Shown here: in pieces, positions 7,650 to 16,441 of the stretch
Numbering within the stretch: the stretch's first letter is position 1
Layout: every line of letters begins with the position of its first letter
Translations under genes and position numbers: made by a program
The notes under the pieces: model-generated
The model's database searches: none
Told to the model about the DNA's origin: nothing
Seen by the model: only the letters and a program-made list of their open reading frames with translations
Source: Pedobacter arcticus A12
GTDB taxonomy: Bacteria; Bacteroidota; Bacteroidia; Sphingobacteriales; Sphingobacteriaceae
NCBI RefSeq assembly: GCF_000302595.1
Contig: NZ_JH947125.1
Location: 260,884-324,883, forward strand
DNA length: 64,000 nt
Direction of reading: 5' to 3'

Positions 7650-10013
7650 TTATTTAACTTTTTCTTGTACTAAGTTATCTGTATTTGCTGTTGCAGAGCA
7701 ACTGTCTTTTGCAGAAACATACATTTTTGGTTTTGCATCTTTTAATGGATCTATTACCATTAAATAAATCCACTCGTTAGCAATTAAGCTTTGAAGTTTC
7801 GGATTCTTATCTAAAATGGCACTTATTCTTTCTAAAGGCGCTTCAATTATTACCGATAACCTGAGTGGTTGATGGTGCATCTTGTTATCAGCAGCTTTAA
7901 CAGATTGCAAAGGAATTCCGATTTTTAAATCGCCTCCGTTTCCTTGCACTACGCCAAAATGGCCAGTTACATTGTGTGTGGTTTTTGAGCCTCCGCCAAA
8001 TCTATCAGTATCAACTGTTGAAAAGTAATAGTGGTTATTAATCCATTGCGTAACCGTCATTGGTCCTTGCATAATGGCTTCTAAAAGATTTCCACTGTCA
8101 TCTGTTTTCCAGTCGTACGACTGTAGAAAACATCGACTTTCTAAATCTACATTTTTAGATAAACTCCGCGGACCAATAATAAAACCGGCGTTTTTAGCTA
8201 AACCCCATTCTGGTCTTGTTTCTGCCCAGTTATTAGCTTTTTTATGTACAAAATCTATTTCTTGCTTAGTTAAACCTCTTCTTTCTTTAATGGTGTTGGA
8301 TTGTACTTTAGCCAAATCAGCTTTTAAGTTCTTGAGTAACTTATGGTGAGATGTAGGTACGTGGCTATCAAATAAAACAATGTCTTCTGTAGTTGTGTTA
8401 TGCTCAGCGCCAATAAAAACGGTGTTTTCGGGAATTACCAAGTCAAAATCTTTTGCCAAAACTTCTCTAACTTCTGGTAGGTTGGCTAAGCTTGCCAGCA
8501 TCCTTGCATTGTTTCTACCTGGACTTGCAGCACAAGCGCCACAATCCAAACTAGAACCAAATGGATTGTTTTTGGAGTGGCTGCCATGACCAGCAAAAAC
8601 TACCAGTGGCGCAAATTTTTGCCAGCCCATTACTGCAAAAGCAGATTTTACAATAGTTACTTTTTCTGCCAAAGGTATTCCAGCTATAGAACTTGGTTCA
8701 TGATGAGCATGCGCAATTTTGGTATGGCAAAAGCTTTCATGATTGGGTGTGTTTTTTTGTTCCGACTTATACAGCTTACCTGGAAAAAGAGACCTCGCAA
8801 CTAAAGAGGCACCATAAATTAATCCCGCACCTTCCACGTAGCCAAAAGCAGAGGGAAGCATGTTTTTTAATCTTCTGAAGAAATAATCTTTAAACTTTTG
8901 GTCAGCAACTATTTTCTTAAAACTTGATATTTCTGCAGCTTTTCCTTCATCGCAATCTTCGGAAATAATGTAAGAAGACGGAACAATTGGCGGGCAAGAT
9001 TTCCGAAGCATTCCCGTACTTAAATCTTTGTAATCTGCTGCTATTCCAAAAAATCCAGCGAAACCAAATGTTTCATAGTTACCCTGCGCTTCAATATGCC
9101 TTCTAATTAATTCTGATCTGGTATCGATACAAAAAACCAATTGTGCATCTGGCACTCCATCGGCTTGTATTACCTCTTCAACCGTAATTTGTTTTTTATC
9201 TAATTTGAGCACCAATTTATCTTGCAGACTTTTCTCCCAAGCTTTTAGCCAAACATATTGTAGCTTAATGGTTTCTAATAATTCTTGGTTGTTTTTAACC
9301 GGAGCAATTATCTGAGCATTGGTTTGTTGCGCAATCCAAAGTCTTACGGCCAAGTATTCCAACAACGAAATCGGATATTTTTGTTGCCATTCGGTTTGGT
9401 TGTCAACTCTGTATTTAATATATCCAGTCCAGCCTGCTAAAGCGGCAATGTGGTATTCAAATATTTGCAGATAATCTTCGGTAGCGAAACCGCTAATCGC
9501 TTTTGTTAATGCTTCACTGGCTGATGCAGGGATTTCATCTATTGATTTAATGTGGATTTGCTTATCGTATTTAGCTAATTTCCGCCAAGCCTGATAAAAG
9601 CCTTCTGTTCTGTTTGGCATTTCCCATTCGGTAGTTCCCTCATCTAAAAATGCTGTCAGCCATTTTACCATCATCGCATCTAAATGATGGTTGGGGTTTT
9701 CTTCTGCACTTGGCTTATAAGTTTCCAATTCTTTTAGGTAAAAAGCAGGCGACTCCATGAACCCGTAGGTCATCAGTATTTCGGTTAATACTGCCTCGTC
9801 TATTTCGCCGGTATCCCAAGCTTGTTGGTAAGCAGAAGCTTCTGGAAATAACGAGCCTCCAAAATATTTAGTTGCACTCTGGGTAGCATTTAAAAAAGAT
9901 TCGTTTTCGTATCCTGATAAAGGATTTGAAGTTACAAAAGCATATAAAGGGAACGTTTTACCAACCACGTTAGCTGCTTTTTCAATAAGTTTGTTCAAAT
10001 TTTGCGTGTTCAT
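7650..10013 (-). CDS. dabA: DabA, carbonic-anhydrase-like subunit of the DAB inorganic carbon pump (DUF2309)
   Basis: A 787-residue soluble protein of the UPF0753/DUF2309 family. DabA binds zinc like a beta-carbonic anhydrase and works with the membrane protein DabB to convert CO2 to bicarbonate unidirectionally. The expected zinc/active-site set is visible: C295 and D297 (FCIDTRSE), H476 (FAGHGSHSKNNPF) and C491 (DCGACAASPGRNNAR), with the family spacing of 15 between H and the second C. It starts 3 bases after dabB, so the two form one operon. No carboxysome or RuBisCO genes are nearby, so in this probable heterotroph the pump would feed bicarbonate to carboxylases of central metabolism. 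Confidence 0.93.
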   Translation of the reverse strand: MNTQNLNKLIEKAANVVGKTFPLYAFVTSNPLSGYENESFLNATQSATKYFGGSLFPEASAYQQAWDTGEIDEAVLTEILMTYGFMESPAFYLKELETYKPSAEENPNHHLDAMMVKWLTAFLDEGTTEWEMPNRTEGFYQAWRKLAKYDKQIHIKSIDEIPASASEALTKAISGFATEDYLQIFEYHIAALAGWTGYIKYRVDNQTEWQQKYPISLLEYLAVRLWIAQQTNAQIIAPVKNNQELLETIKLQYVWLKAWEKSLQDKLVLKLDKKQITVEEVIQADGVPDAQLVFCIDTRSELIRRHIEAQGNYETFGFAGFFGIAADYKDLSTGMLRKSCPPIVPSSYIISEDCDEGKAAEISSFKKIVADQKFKDYFFRRLKNMLPSAFGYVEGAGLIYGASLVARSLFPGKLYKSEQKNTPNHESFCHTKIAHAHHEPSSIAGIPLAEKVTIVKSAFAVMGWQKFAPLVVFAGHGSHSKNNPFGSSLDCGACAASPGRNNARMLASLANLPEVREVLAKDFDLVIPENTVFIGAEHNTTTEDIVLFDSHVPTSHHKLLKNLKADLAKVQSNTIKERRGLTKQEIDFVHKKANNWAETRPEWGLAKNAGFIIGPRSLSKNVDLESRCFLQSYDWKTDDSGNLLEAIMQGPMTVTQWINNHYYFSTVDTDRFGGGSKTTHNVTGHFGVVQGNGGDLKIGIPLQSVKAADNKMHHQPLRLSVIIEAPLERISAILDKNPKLQSLIANEWIYLMVIDPLKDAKPKMYVSAKDSCSATANTDNLVQEKVK

Positions 10014-10016
10014 ATT

Positions 10017-11519
10017 TTATTTGCTTTTAAACATTAATACAGTTTTGTGGTGAGGTTGCGAGTCGTTCATTAGCTTAACATAAAGCCAAGAGAAATTTCG
10101 AAAAACACCCAGTTTCATGATGAAGAAACCGATTAAGAAAATAATCCCGAATATAATTTGTGTGAGACTTAATGCTAGCGGAATATCAACCATTGGCATA
10201 GAGCTCATTAAAACCGTTACACCTTGGTATATTAAAGCGTATAAACCTATTCCTACAAAAAACAGTAAGGGCGGTACAAAAGCTTTTTGAAAAATACTTA
10301 GGTTTTGTTGTTTAACGATGTTGTAAGTAATTTGACCAACCGTAATGGCTACAATAAGCGTTAAAAATATCCCGCTGTTCATCTCGGTGCCTTTACCCGT
10401 AAGGGTTGCAAAAAGCAAGGCTCCAACTAATCCGTAGATGAGTACAACTATTGCCTGTAGCGGTTTAATGATGATTTTCTCTTTGTTTTCTGGGATGGTT
10501 TGTTTTACGCTTTCGCCGGATGAAAGAAATAAATAAGCTTTATAAAAGCCGTGTAAGATAAGGTGAACAACAGCAGCGTTAAAAAATCCTAAGCCGCATT
10601 GCATAATCATAAAACCCATTTGTGCAATGGTAGAGCAACCGAGTTTTTGTTTTACGTTGGGCTGTATTAGTTTGGAAAATTGTGCAATAATTGCGGTTAA
10701 TCCGCCGATTATTAACAGAATGGCAAAGGTGTTTGAAACAAATATTAAAGTAGAGAATAGTGTCAGTAAAATACCGGCGCCGTTTACAAAGCCAGCATGC
10801 ATTAATGCAGAAGCTGGAGTTGGTGCCGTCATCGCAGAAAGTAGCCATCTGTGAAAAGGGTAAATTGCCGACTGGATAATTGCTGCAACAATAATTAATA
10901 AAGCGGCGGTGATTAAGGTAACCTGCGAAAGATTTTGAAGGTTTGCAATAATGCCTTCTAACGTAAATTGATTGGTTTGTATGGCGAGTACGGTGACGCC
11001 AGCAGTTAAAAATAAAGTGCCGAGCAAAAAGTATTTTTGGGCAAATTTTTTCGCTTCCCTTGCTTCGCCCCAATGGCTATTTACACCTATCAAATTAGCC
11101 ATAAAAACACCCATCGCAAACCATGATAATAGCAGCAATGCAACATGGTTACTTGCAATAAATAACATCACCGAAAGGGTAAAACCTAGGCTTAAGCAGA
11201 TAAACTTTTTCTGATATTTAAAACCCGCTAGATAATAAATGCTGTAAGTGCTTAAGATAGCACTGAAGAATGTTACGGTTGTCCAGATTAATAATGTAAA
11301 ACCATTGATGCGGATTATATTTCCCCAGTTCCATGTTTGGCTGTTGCTAAAACTGCTAACTAATAAAATTGCGCTTCCTAAAAAAAATAACCATAAAAAG
11401 ATGTTTATGGCATTTGCAAAACTGGAAACTGCCTGTAGCTTTTCATCAAGTAAACTTGTGGGAGAGCCGTTTAAGGGTGATCCAGAAGAAATAATGCGAG
11501 TGTCTGTATTTATTTTCAT
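10017..11519 (-). CDS. dabB: DabB, proton-conducting membrane subunit of the DAB inorganic carbon pump
   Basis: A 500-residue membrane protein with about 13 hydrophobic segments, homologous to the antiporter-like subunits of complex I (NuoL/MrpA family, PF00361). The signature PFHRWLLSAMTAPTPASALM followed by HAGFVNGAGILLTLFS is diagnostic of this group. In the DAB system this subunit couples cation flow to DabA activity. No other nuo or mrp genes are present, and dabA follows after 3 bases, which supports dabB over a complex I subunit. The start codon is 51 bases from the predicted LysR-controlled motif at 11570-11600. Confidence 0.92.
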   Translation of the reverse strand: MKINTDTRIISSGSPLNGSPTSLLDEKLQAVSSFANAINIFLWLFFLGSAILLVSSFSNSQTWNWGNIIRINGFTLLIWTTVTFFSAILSTYSIYYLAGFKYQKKFICLSLGFTLSVMLFIASNHVALLLLSWFAMGVFMANLIGVNSHWGEAREAKKFAQKYFLLGTLFLTAGVTVLAIQTNQFTLEGIIANLQNLSQVTLITAALLIIVAAIIQSAIYPFHRWLLSAMTAPTPASALMHAGFVNGAGILLTLFSTLIFVSNTFAILLIIGGLTAIIAQFSKLIQPNVKQKLGCSTIAQMGFMIMQCGLGFFNAAVVHLILHGFYKAYLFLSSGESVKQTIPENKEKIIIKPLQAIVVLIYGLVGALLFATLTGKGTEMNSGIFLTLIVAITVGQITYNIVKQQNLSIFQKAFVPPLLFFVGIGLYALIYQGVTVLMSSMPMVDIPLALSLTQIIFGIIFLIGFFIMKLGVFRNFSWLYVKLMNDSQPHHKTVLMFKSK

Positions 11520-11562
11520 ATCGTTGGATTTTTTTGACTCCGCAAATCTGAAAAAACAAACA

Positions 11563-11600
11563 CATAAATTTTTATTTATGTTTGTTATGCTATGTATAAA
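11563..11600 (-). promoter_or_regulatory. Predicted LysR operator upstream of dabBA
   Basis: Bases 11570-11600 repeat the 31-nt block found before lysR (28 of 31 identical; similarity continues as an AT-rich TATATTT(T)ATG stretch). Bases 11563-11580 add the palindrome CATAAAT-TTTT-ATTTATG. The block lies 51-81 bases upstream of the dabB start, an activator-like position. It is in the opposite orientation to transcription compared with the lysR copy. Confidence 0.65.
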
Positions 11601-11715
11601 TATATTTTATGGTTTAGCTTTCGTTAATCCTAAAAAATTACCCTTTGTTTTTAAAGGTTAATGGGAGTAGTCACCGCCAGTGTTAGGAAGAAAGTTAAAG
11701 AGAGATTTTTTAACA

Positions 11716-12993
11716 CTAATAGCCATACTTATTTTTCCAAAGCTCTTTTAAATGCGCTCTGGTTTTTTGTTCGGCTGGGTTTGGTTGAGGGTCGTAAAGC
11801 TTGGTGCCGCTTAATTTTTCGGGAAGGAATTCCTGCTCGGCAAAGTTGTTTTCAAAGGAATGGGCGTATTTATAGTCTTTGCCGTAATCCATATTCTTCA
11901 TCATTTTGGTTGGGGCATTACGCAGATGTAAAGGCACTGGTAAATCTCCGGTTTGCTTCACCAAGGCTTGTGCTTTGCCAATCGCTTCATAAGATGCATT
12001 GCTTTTTGCAGACGAAGCCATATAAGTAACGGCCTGCGAAAGAATAATCCGAGACTCGGGCCAACCAATTACATTTACCGCTTGAAAACAGTTGTTGGCT
12101 AACAAAAGGGCGTTTGGGTTCGCATTCCCGATATCTTCAGAAGCTAAAATTAGCAACCTCCTGGCAATAAACTTAGGGTCTTCGCCACCTTCAATCATCC
12201 GGGCCAACCAATAAACCGCCGCATTAGGGTCGCTTCCTCGGATGGATTTGATAAACGCCGAAATAATATCATAATGTTGTTCGCCCGTTTTATCGTAAAG
12301 CGCCATGTTCTGTTGTACATTCAGCAAAACAAAATCATTGGTAATTACTACTTTTTTGTCATTGGCTGCATTTACTAAGAGCTCAAAAATATTTAAAAGC
12401 TTACGTCCGTCGCCGCCAGATAACCTAACTAATGCTTCGGTTTCTTTCAGTTCTATTTTTTTGTTCTTTAAAACTTCGTCGTTTGTAATCGCATTGTTTA
12501 AAAGACTAATCAATTCCTCCTCGTTCAAATTCTGCAATACATAAACTTGGCATCGCGAAAGCAAAGCCGAGATAACTTCAAAAGATGGGTTTTCTGTAGT
12601 AGCACCAATTAAAATAACCAAGCCTCGTTCCACCGCTCCTAACAAAGAATCTTGTTGCGATTTTGAAAAACGGTGGATCTCATCAATAAATAGTACGGGC
12701 ACAATCCCACCTTTTTTATATTGGGCTGCTTTTTCAATCATCTCTCGCACATCTTTAACGCCCGAATTAATGGCACTTAAAGAAAAGAACGGCCTATCTA
12801 AGCTTTGTGAAATAATAAAAGCTAAAGTGGTTTTTCCTACTCCCGGCGGGCCCCAGAAAATCATCGATGGAATGTGGTTGTTTTCAATGGCTTTTCGTAA
12901 AACAGCACCTTCGCCAACTAAATGTTGTTGCCCCGTGTATTGTGCCAATGAGTTGGGGCGCATACGCTCTGCTAACGGATCTGTTAATGCCAT
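11716..12993 (-). CDS. rarA: Replication-associated recombination protein A (AAA+ ATPase RarA/MgsA)
   Basis: A 425-residue AAA+ ATPase related to the clamp-loader ATPases and to eukaryotic WRNIP1. It acts at stalled replication forks. The N-terminus carries PLAERMRPNSLAQYTGQQHL, the Walker A is GPPGVGKTT, the Walker B is FIDEIHRF and the sensor 1 region is GATTENPSFEV. The C-terminal helical tetramerisation region contains LARMIEGGEDPKFIARRL. Length and domain order match the family. It is followed on the minus strand by the 3' dab promoter region, with no obvious functional link to it. Confidence 0.95.
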   Translation of the reverse strand: MALTDPLAERMRPNSLAQYTGQQHLVGEGAVLRKAIENNHIPSMIFWGPPGVGKTTLAFIISQSLDRPFFSLSAINSGVKDVREMIEKAAQYKKGGIVPVLFIDEIHRFSKSQQDSLLGAVERGLVILIGATTENPSFEVISALLSRCQVYVLQNLNEEELISLLNNAITNDEVLKNKKIELKETEALVRLSGGDGRKLLNIFELLVNAANDKKVVITNDFVLLNVQQNMALYDKTGEQHYDIISAFIKSIRGSDPNAAVYWLARMIEGGEDPKFIARRLLILASEDIGNANPNALLLANNCFQAVNVIGWPESRIILSQAVTYMASSAKSNASYEAIGKAQALVKQTGDLPVPLHLRNAPTKMMKNMDYGKDYKYAHSFENNFAEQEFLPEKLSGTKLYDPQPNPAEQKTRAHLKELWKNKYGY

Positions 12994-12996
12994 AAA

Positions 12997-13430
12997 TTAA
13001 AATTTGATAATTTTTTGAATCGGTTTTTGACTTATTGGCGAATTTGAAGATTTTAATTGATTCAACAAATTGCCATCTGGTTTTTGTAAATAAAGTAGTA
13101 CCAAATAGTGTTCCCCTTTTTTAAAAGGTGCTGTTGGTTTAAACGCTACATGATTTCCTGTAATGCGATATTTTCCCGGCAAGGGTTTTTCTAGGTCTTG
13201 CAAATCTTCATCTGCTGTTTTTCTGTAAACCGAAATACTGTTTTGCCATTGGGTTTGATTTAAGCTATCTAAAGCTAAAATTTTAAGGATAGATGGATCA
13301 ATGTTTTGGATAAAAATAGAAGAAGAATCGGCACTGAGCGAATTTTGATTTCATTGGCTAACAAATTGCTGCCCGAATTATTGCAAGACATCGATAAAAA
13401 CAACAAAATTAGTATATTGAGTCTCCACAT
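12997..13430 (-). pseudogene. Frameshifted small lipoprotein gene
   Basis: The 5' part (start ATG at 13430) encodes MWRLNILILLFLSMSCNNSG, a lipoprotein signal with its lipobox Cys. The 3' part, ending at 12997, continues in another frame with LSADSSSIFIQNIDPS and ends ITGNHVAFKPTAPFKKGEHY...KIIKF. The frames join if one base is added in the TTT run at 13349-13351 (plus strand). The restored product would be about 145 residues, with a C-terminal half resembling a bacterial Ig-like or copper-resistance-type domain. It lies 3 bases upstream of rarA. Either a real frameshift or a sequencing error. Function unknown. Confidence 0.65.
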
Positions 13431-13446
13431 TTTATAAAATTAGAAA

Positions 13447-13791
13447 ATGAAACTGATTATTGAAATTTTGATTATGGGTGTAGCCGTTCTTTTGGCTGCC
13501 TTTTTAATTCCGGGCGTACATGTCGACGGTTTTGGTAGTGCAATATTGGTGGGTATTTTATTAGCCTTAGCCAATGCAACTATTGGCTTTATTTTAAGGA
13601 TACTTACCTTTCCAATTAATTTTTTAACCTTGGGCCTAATGTCTTTTATCATTAGTGTGTTGATGGTTTTGCTGGTTGATCGCTGGATGGATAGTTTCCA
13701 TACTTCGGGTTTTTTCTCCGCAATGATTTTTGCTATCGTGTTGGCTATTATTAAAATGCTTTTCAATACCAATAAGGAAGTTAAAGGTTAA
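13447..13791 (+). CDS. Phage-holin-family / DUF360-like small membrane protein
   Basis: A 114-residue protein with four hydrophobic segments (about residues 1-22, 27-50, 54-78 and 86-108) and short loops. It matches the four-TM family named after mycobacteriophage holins, which is widespread on bacterial chromosomes without phage neighbours. Typical features are the VDGFGSAILVGILLALANAT and ILTFPINFLTLG segments. No lysin or phage gene is nearby, so this is a housekeeping membrane protein of unknown function. It is divergent from the frameshifted lipoprotein gene with only 16 bases between the start codons. Confidence 0.82.
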   Translation: MKLIIEILIMGVAVLLAAFLIPGVHVDGFGSAILVGILLALANATIGFILRILTFPINFLTLGLMSFIISVLMVLLVDRWMDSFHTSGFFSAMIFAIVLAIIKMLFNTNKEVKG

Positions 13792-13875
13792 TTTTCCTCG
13801 AAAAATTTTATGTTTTGTAATTAGAGGTTTTGTTTTTTGCGAAAGGAAGTTGCTATTTTTGGGTATGGCGTTTTT

Positions 13876-13949
13876 AACCACAACGCTCACAAAGAAATAC
13901 ACAAAGAGTGCAGGTTTTTTTAACCACGGAGAACGCGGAGATCACAGAG
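13876..13949. repeat. Degenerate AACCAC..GAGAAC..CACAGAG-type intergenic repeat
   Basis: Bases 13876-13949 contain two AACCAC units, each followed by purine-rich, CACAAAG/CACAGAG-like words. Such sequences are common dispersed intergenic repeats in many bacterial genomes. The rest of the 271-base gap between 13792 and 14062 shows no gene. Assigned by pattern only. Confidence 0.4.
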
Positions 13950-14062
13950 CTGGAAGGATATAAGATGAGATTTTTGTTTCGTAATGAACAAATAAGAATC
14001 ATTGCCAATACACTTAGCATTTTAACAGTACTCATAAAGCAGCAAAACATTAAATAATACAC

Positions 14063-16288
14063 ATGAAATTCAGCAAACTCAATAATTCCCAAACAAACCA
14101 CAACATAAGCAAGTCCCTCTCCTTCGGAGAGGGATTTAGGGTGAGGCTCTTTCTTTTTTTCTTTTTTTTATGCTCCTCCTCGGCTTTCGCCCAATGGGGA
14201 CAAGAAACCTATTGGTCTTTAGATGGCAATAAGATTATGGCGGTAGAAAGCGGAAACATTGTAGAACGCAATGCGATAGATCCTTCAAAAACCTCCGTTA
14301 TAGTTGCTAAAGAAGATCTAATTGGTGCCGACGGGAAAAACCTAAACGTAGTAAGGTTCGCTTTTGCAAACGGAAACCAAAAAGTGCTGTTAAATTCCAA
14401 TACAAAAAAGGTTTGGCGTTATGATACTCGTGGAGATTTTTGGGTTTATAATCTTAAAGATCATAGCTTAAAGCAGATTGGTAAAGATAAACCCGAGTCG
14501 TCGTTAATGTTTGCTAAATTTTCTCCGGATGCTACAAAAGTTGCTTACGTAAGCGGACACAATATTTACGTGGAAGATTTGAATTCTGGCGGAACAAAGG
14601 CGCTGACTACAGATGGAACTTTACGTTTGATCAATGGAACTTTTGATTGGGTTTATGAAGAAGAGTTTGATTGTAGAGATGGTTTTAGATGGTCGCCAGA
14701 TAGTAAATCTATTGCCTATTGGCAGATTGATGCCCGCAAAATCAAAAACTATTTGATGATTAATAACACAGATTCTCTGTACCCCTTTACCGTACCTGTA
14801 GAATATCCGGTTGTGGGCGAAGACCCAAGTGCCTGCAAAGTAGGCGTAGTAGCTATTGCAACCGCAAAAACACAGTGGATGAACGTACCGGGTGATGCGG
14901 TTCAACATTATATTCCACGTATGGAATGGGCGAACAGTTCTAAAGCTCTAATTATCCAACAGTTAAATCGCAGACAAAACATCAGTAAAATTATAATGCT
15001 GAACGTAGCTGATAATGCTTCGAAAACCATTTATACCGAAATAGAAAAAGCCTGGGTAGATGTTAAGGCAGAAGCAACCGGTTGGAATTGGATAGAAAAA
15101 GGGAACAAGTTTGTTTGGTTAAGCGAAAAGAGTGGTTGGCGACATATTTACACCATTGATTTAAACGGGAAGCAGACTTTACTTACACCAGATAATTTTG
15201 ATGTAATTTCTCTGAATTTGATCGACGAAAAAAACGGCTTAATTTATTTTATGGCGTCGCCAGATAATGCTACTCAAAGTTACCTGTATAAAGTGAGTAT
15301 TGCAGGAGGTAAAGCCATCCGCGTTACACCATCAAACGAAAGTGGAACACATGATTATGATATCTCACCAAATGGAAAACTGGCATTTCATAATTATTCC
15401 AACGCTACAATGCCAACCTCTCAGAATGTTGTGGCATTACCAACGCATAAATGGATAAGTGGAGATAAACTTGGGCAACAGACTAAAAATGCTAACGTTC
15501 CAAACGTGGAGTTTTTTAAGGTGAAAACGCAGGACGGAATTGAGATGGACGGTTGGATGGTGAAGCCAAAAAACTTTGATGCAACAAAAAAGTATCCCGT
15601 GGTTTTTTATGTTTACGGCGAACCAGCAAGTCAAACCGTGGCTGATCGTTTCGGAATAAGTTTTAATAGACTTTATGCAGGTAATATGGCAGATGATGGT
15701 TATATATATATATCTGTTGAAGGTCGTGGTGCTCCAACCCCAAAAGGCAGGGAATGGCGCAAATCAATTTATCATAGAATTGGAGATATCAACATCCGTG
15801 ACCAAGCCTTGGCGGCTAAAGAAATTTTAAAATGGGATTTTGTAGATGCTGAAAGAATTGCAGTTTGGGGTTGGAGTGGGGGAGGTTCGTCGACACTAAA
15901 TTTGATGATGCAATATCCGGAGATTTATAAAACAGGAATTTCTATTGCAGCAGTAGATAACCAATTGAATTACGACAATGTTTACCAAGAGCGTTATATG
16001 GGTTTATTACCCGAAGACCGACACTATTTTGTAGATAATTCACCTTTGGCCCACGCTAAAAGTTTGCAGGGAAATCTTTTATTAATACATGGAACTGGCG
16101 ATGACAATGTGCATTATAACAATGCCGAACAGATGATTAACGAGCTGATCAAACACGGAAAAGTTTTTCAGATGATGAGCTATCCAAATCGTACCCATAG
16201 TATCAGAGAAGGAGCCGGTACCAGCCGCCACTTAGCGCTAACCTATACCAAGTTTTTACAGGAAAACTGCCCGCCAGGTGGCAGATAA
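14063..16288 (+). CDS. S9-family serine peptidase (DPP IV-like), exported
   Basis: A 741-residue exported prolyl-oligopeptidase-family enzyme. Residues ~70-490 are the DPPIV_N beta-propeller (for example FDWVYEEEFDCRDGFRWSPD) and ~530-741 the alpha/beta-hydrolase domain. The catalytic triad is visible: S605 in GWSGGGSS, D680 in HGTGDDNVHY and H712 in PNRTHS. The double Glu of YEEEFD fits dipeptidyl-peptidase specificity. The signal peptide (RLFLFFFFLCSSSAFAQ) starts only after ~27 residues; those are partly encoded by a dispersed palindrome at 14115-14133. An in-frame GTG at 14141 would give a normal-length signal peptide, so the start is uncertain. Confidence 0.92.
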   Translation: MKFSKLNNSQTNHNISKSLSFGEGFRVRLFLFFFFLCSSSAFAQWGQETYWSLDGNKIMAVESGNIVERNAIDPSKTSVIVAKEDLIGADGKNLNVVRFAFANGNQKVLLNSNTKKVWRYDTRGDFWVYNLKDHSLKQIGKDKPESSLMFAKFSPDATKVAYVSGHNIYVEDLNSGGTKALTTDGTLRLINGTFDWVYEEEFDCRDGFRWSPDSKSIAYWQIDARKIKNYLMINNTDSLYPFTVPVEYPVVGEDPSACKVGVVAIATAKTQWMNVPGDAVQHYIPRMEWANSSKALIIQQLNRRQNISKIIMLNVADNASKTIYTEIEKAWVDVKAEATGWNWIEKGNKFVWLSEKSGWRHIYTIDLNGKQTLLTPDNFDVISLNLIDEKNGLIYFMASPDNATQSYLYKVSIAGGKAIRVTPSNESGTHDYDISPNGKLAFHNYSNATMPTSQNVVALPTHKWISGDKLGQQTKNANVPNVEFFKVKTQDGIEMDGWMVKPKNFDATKKYPVVFYVYGEPASQTVADRFGISFNRLYAGNMADDGYIYISVEGRGAPTPKGREWRKSIYHRIGDINIRDQALAAKEILKWDFVDAERIAVWGWSGGGSSTLNLMMQYPEIYKTGISIAAVDNQLNYDNVYQERYMGLLPEDRHYFVDNSPLAHAKSLQGNLLLIHGTGDDNVHYNNAEQMINELIKHGKVFQMMSYPNRTHSIREGAGTSRHLALTYTKFLQENCPPGGR
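14115..14148 (+). repeat. Dispersed palindrome CCCTCTCC-TTC-GGAGAGGG inside the S9 peptidase 5' end
   Basis: A perfect 8-bp inverted repeat with a 3-base loop, followed by ATTTAGGGTGAGGCT. The unit is familiar as an intergenic dispersed repeat in many bacteria. Here it falls within the open frame between the first ATG (14063) and the signal-peptide hydrophobic core. Confidence 0.65.
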
Positions 16289-16441
16289 TGGGGCGATTTG
16301 CTTTTAACATTATACTTAATAAATAATTACGAAACGTTAGTGATAACGTGTTAAAGCACACAATCTATTTCTGAATACCAATAAATAAAAACCTGATTTA
16401 CCTATTTTTCTGTAAATTACGTTTCCTAAGAGTAAATTGTG

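Noticed and set aside
13447-13791. Prophage signal from the holin-like protein
   Set aside because: The family is common on chromosomes and no other phage gene is nearby.
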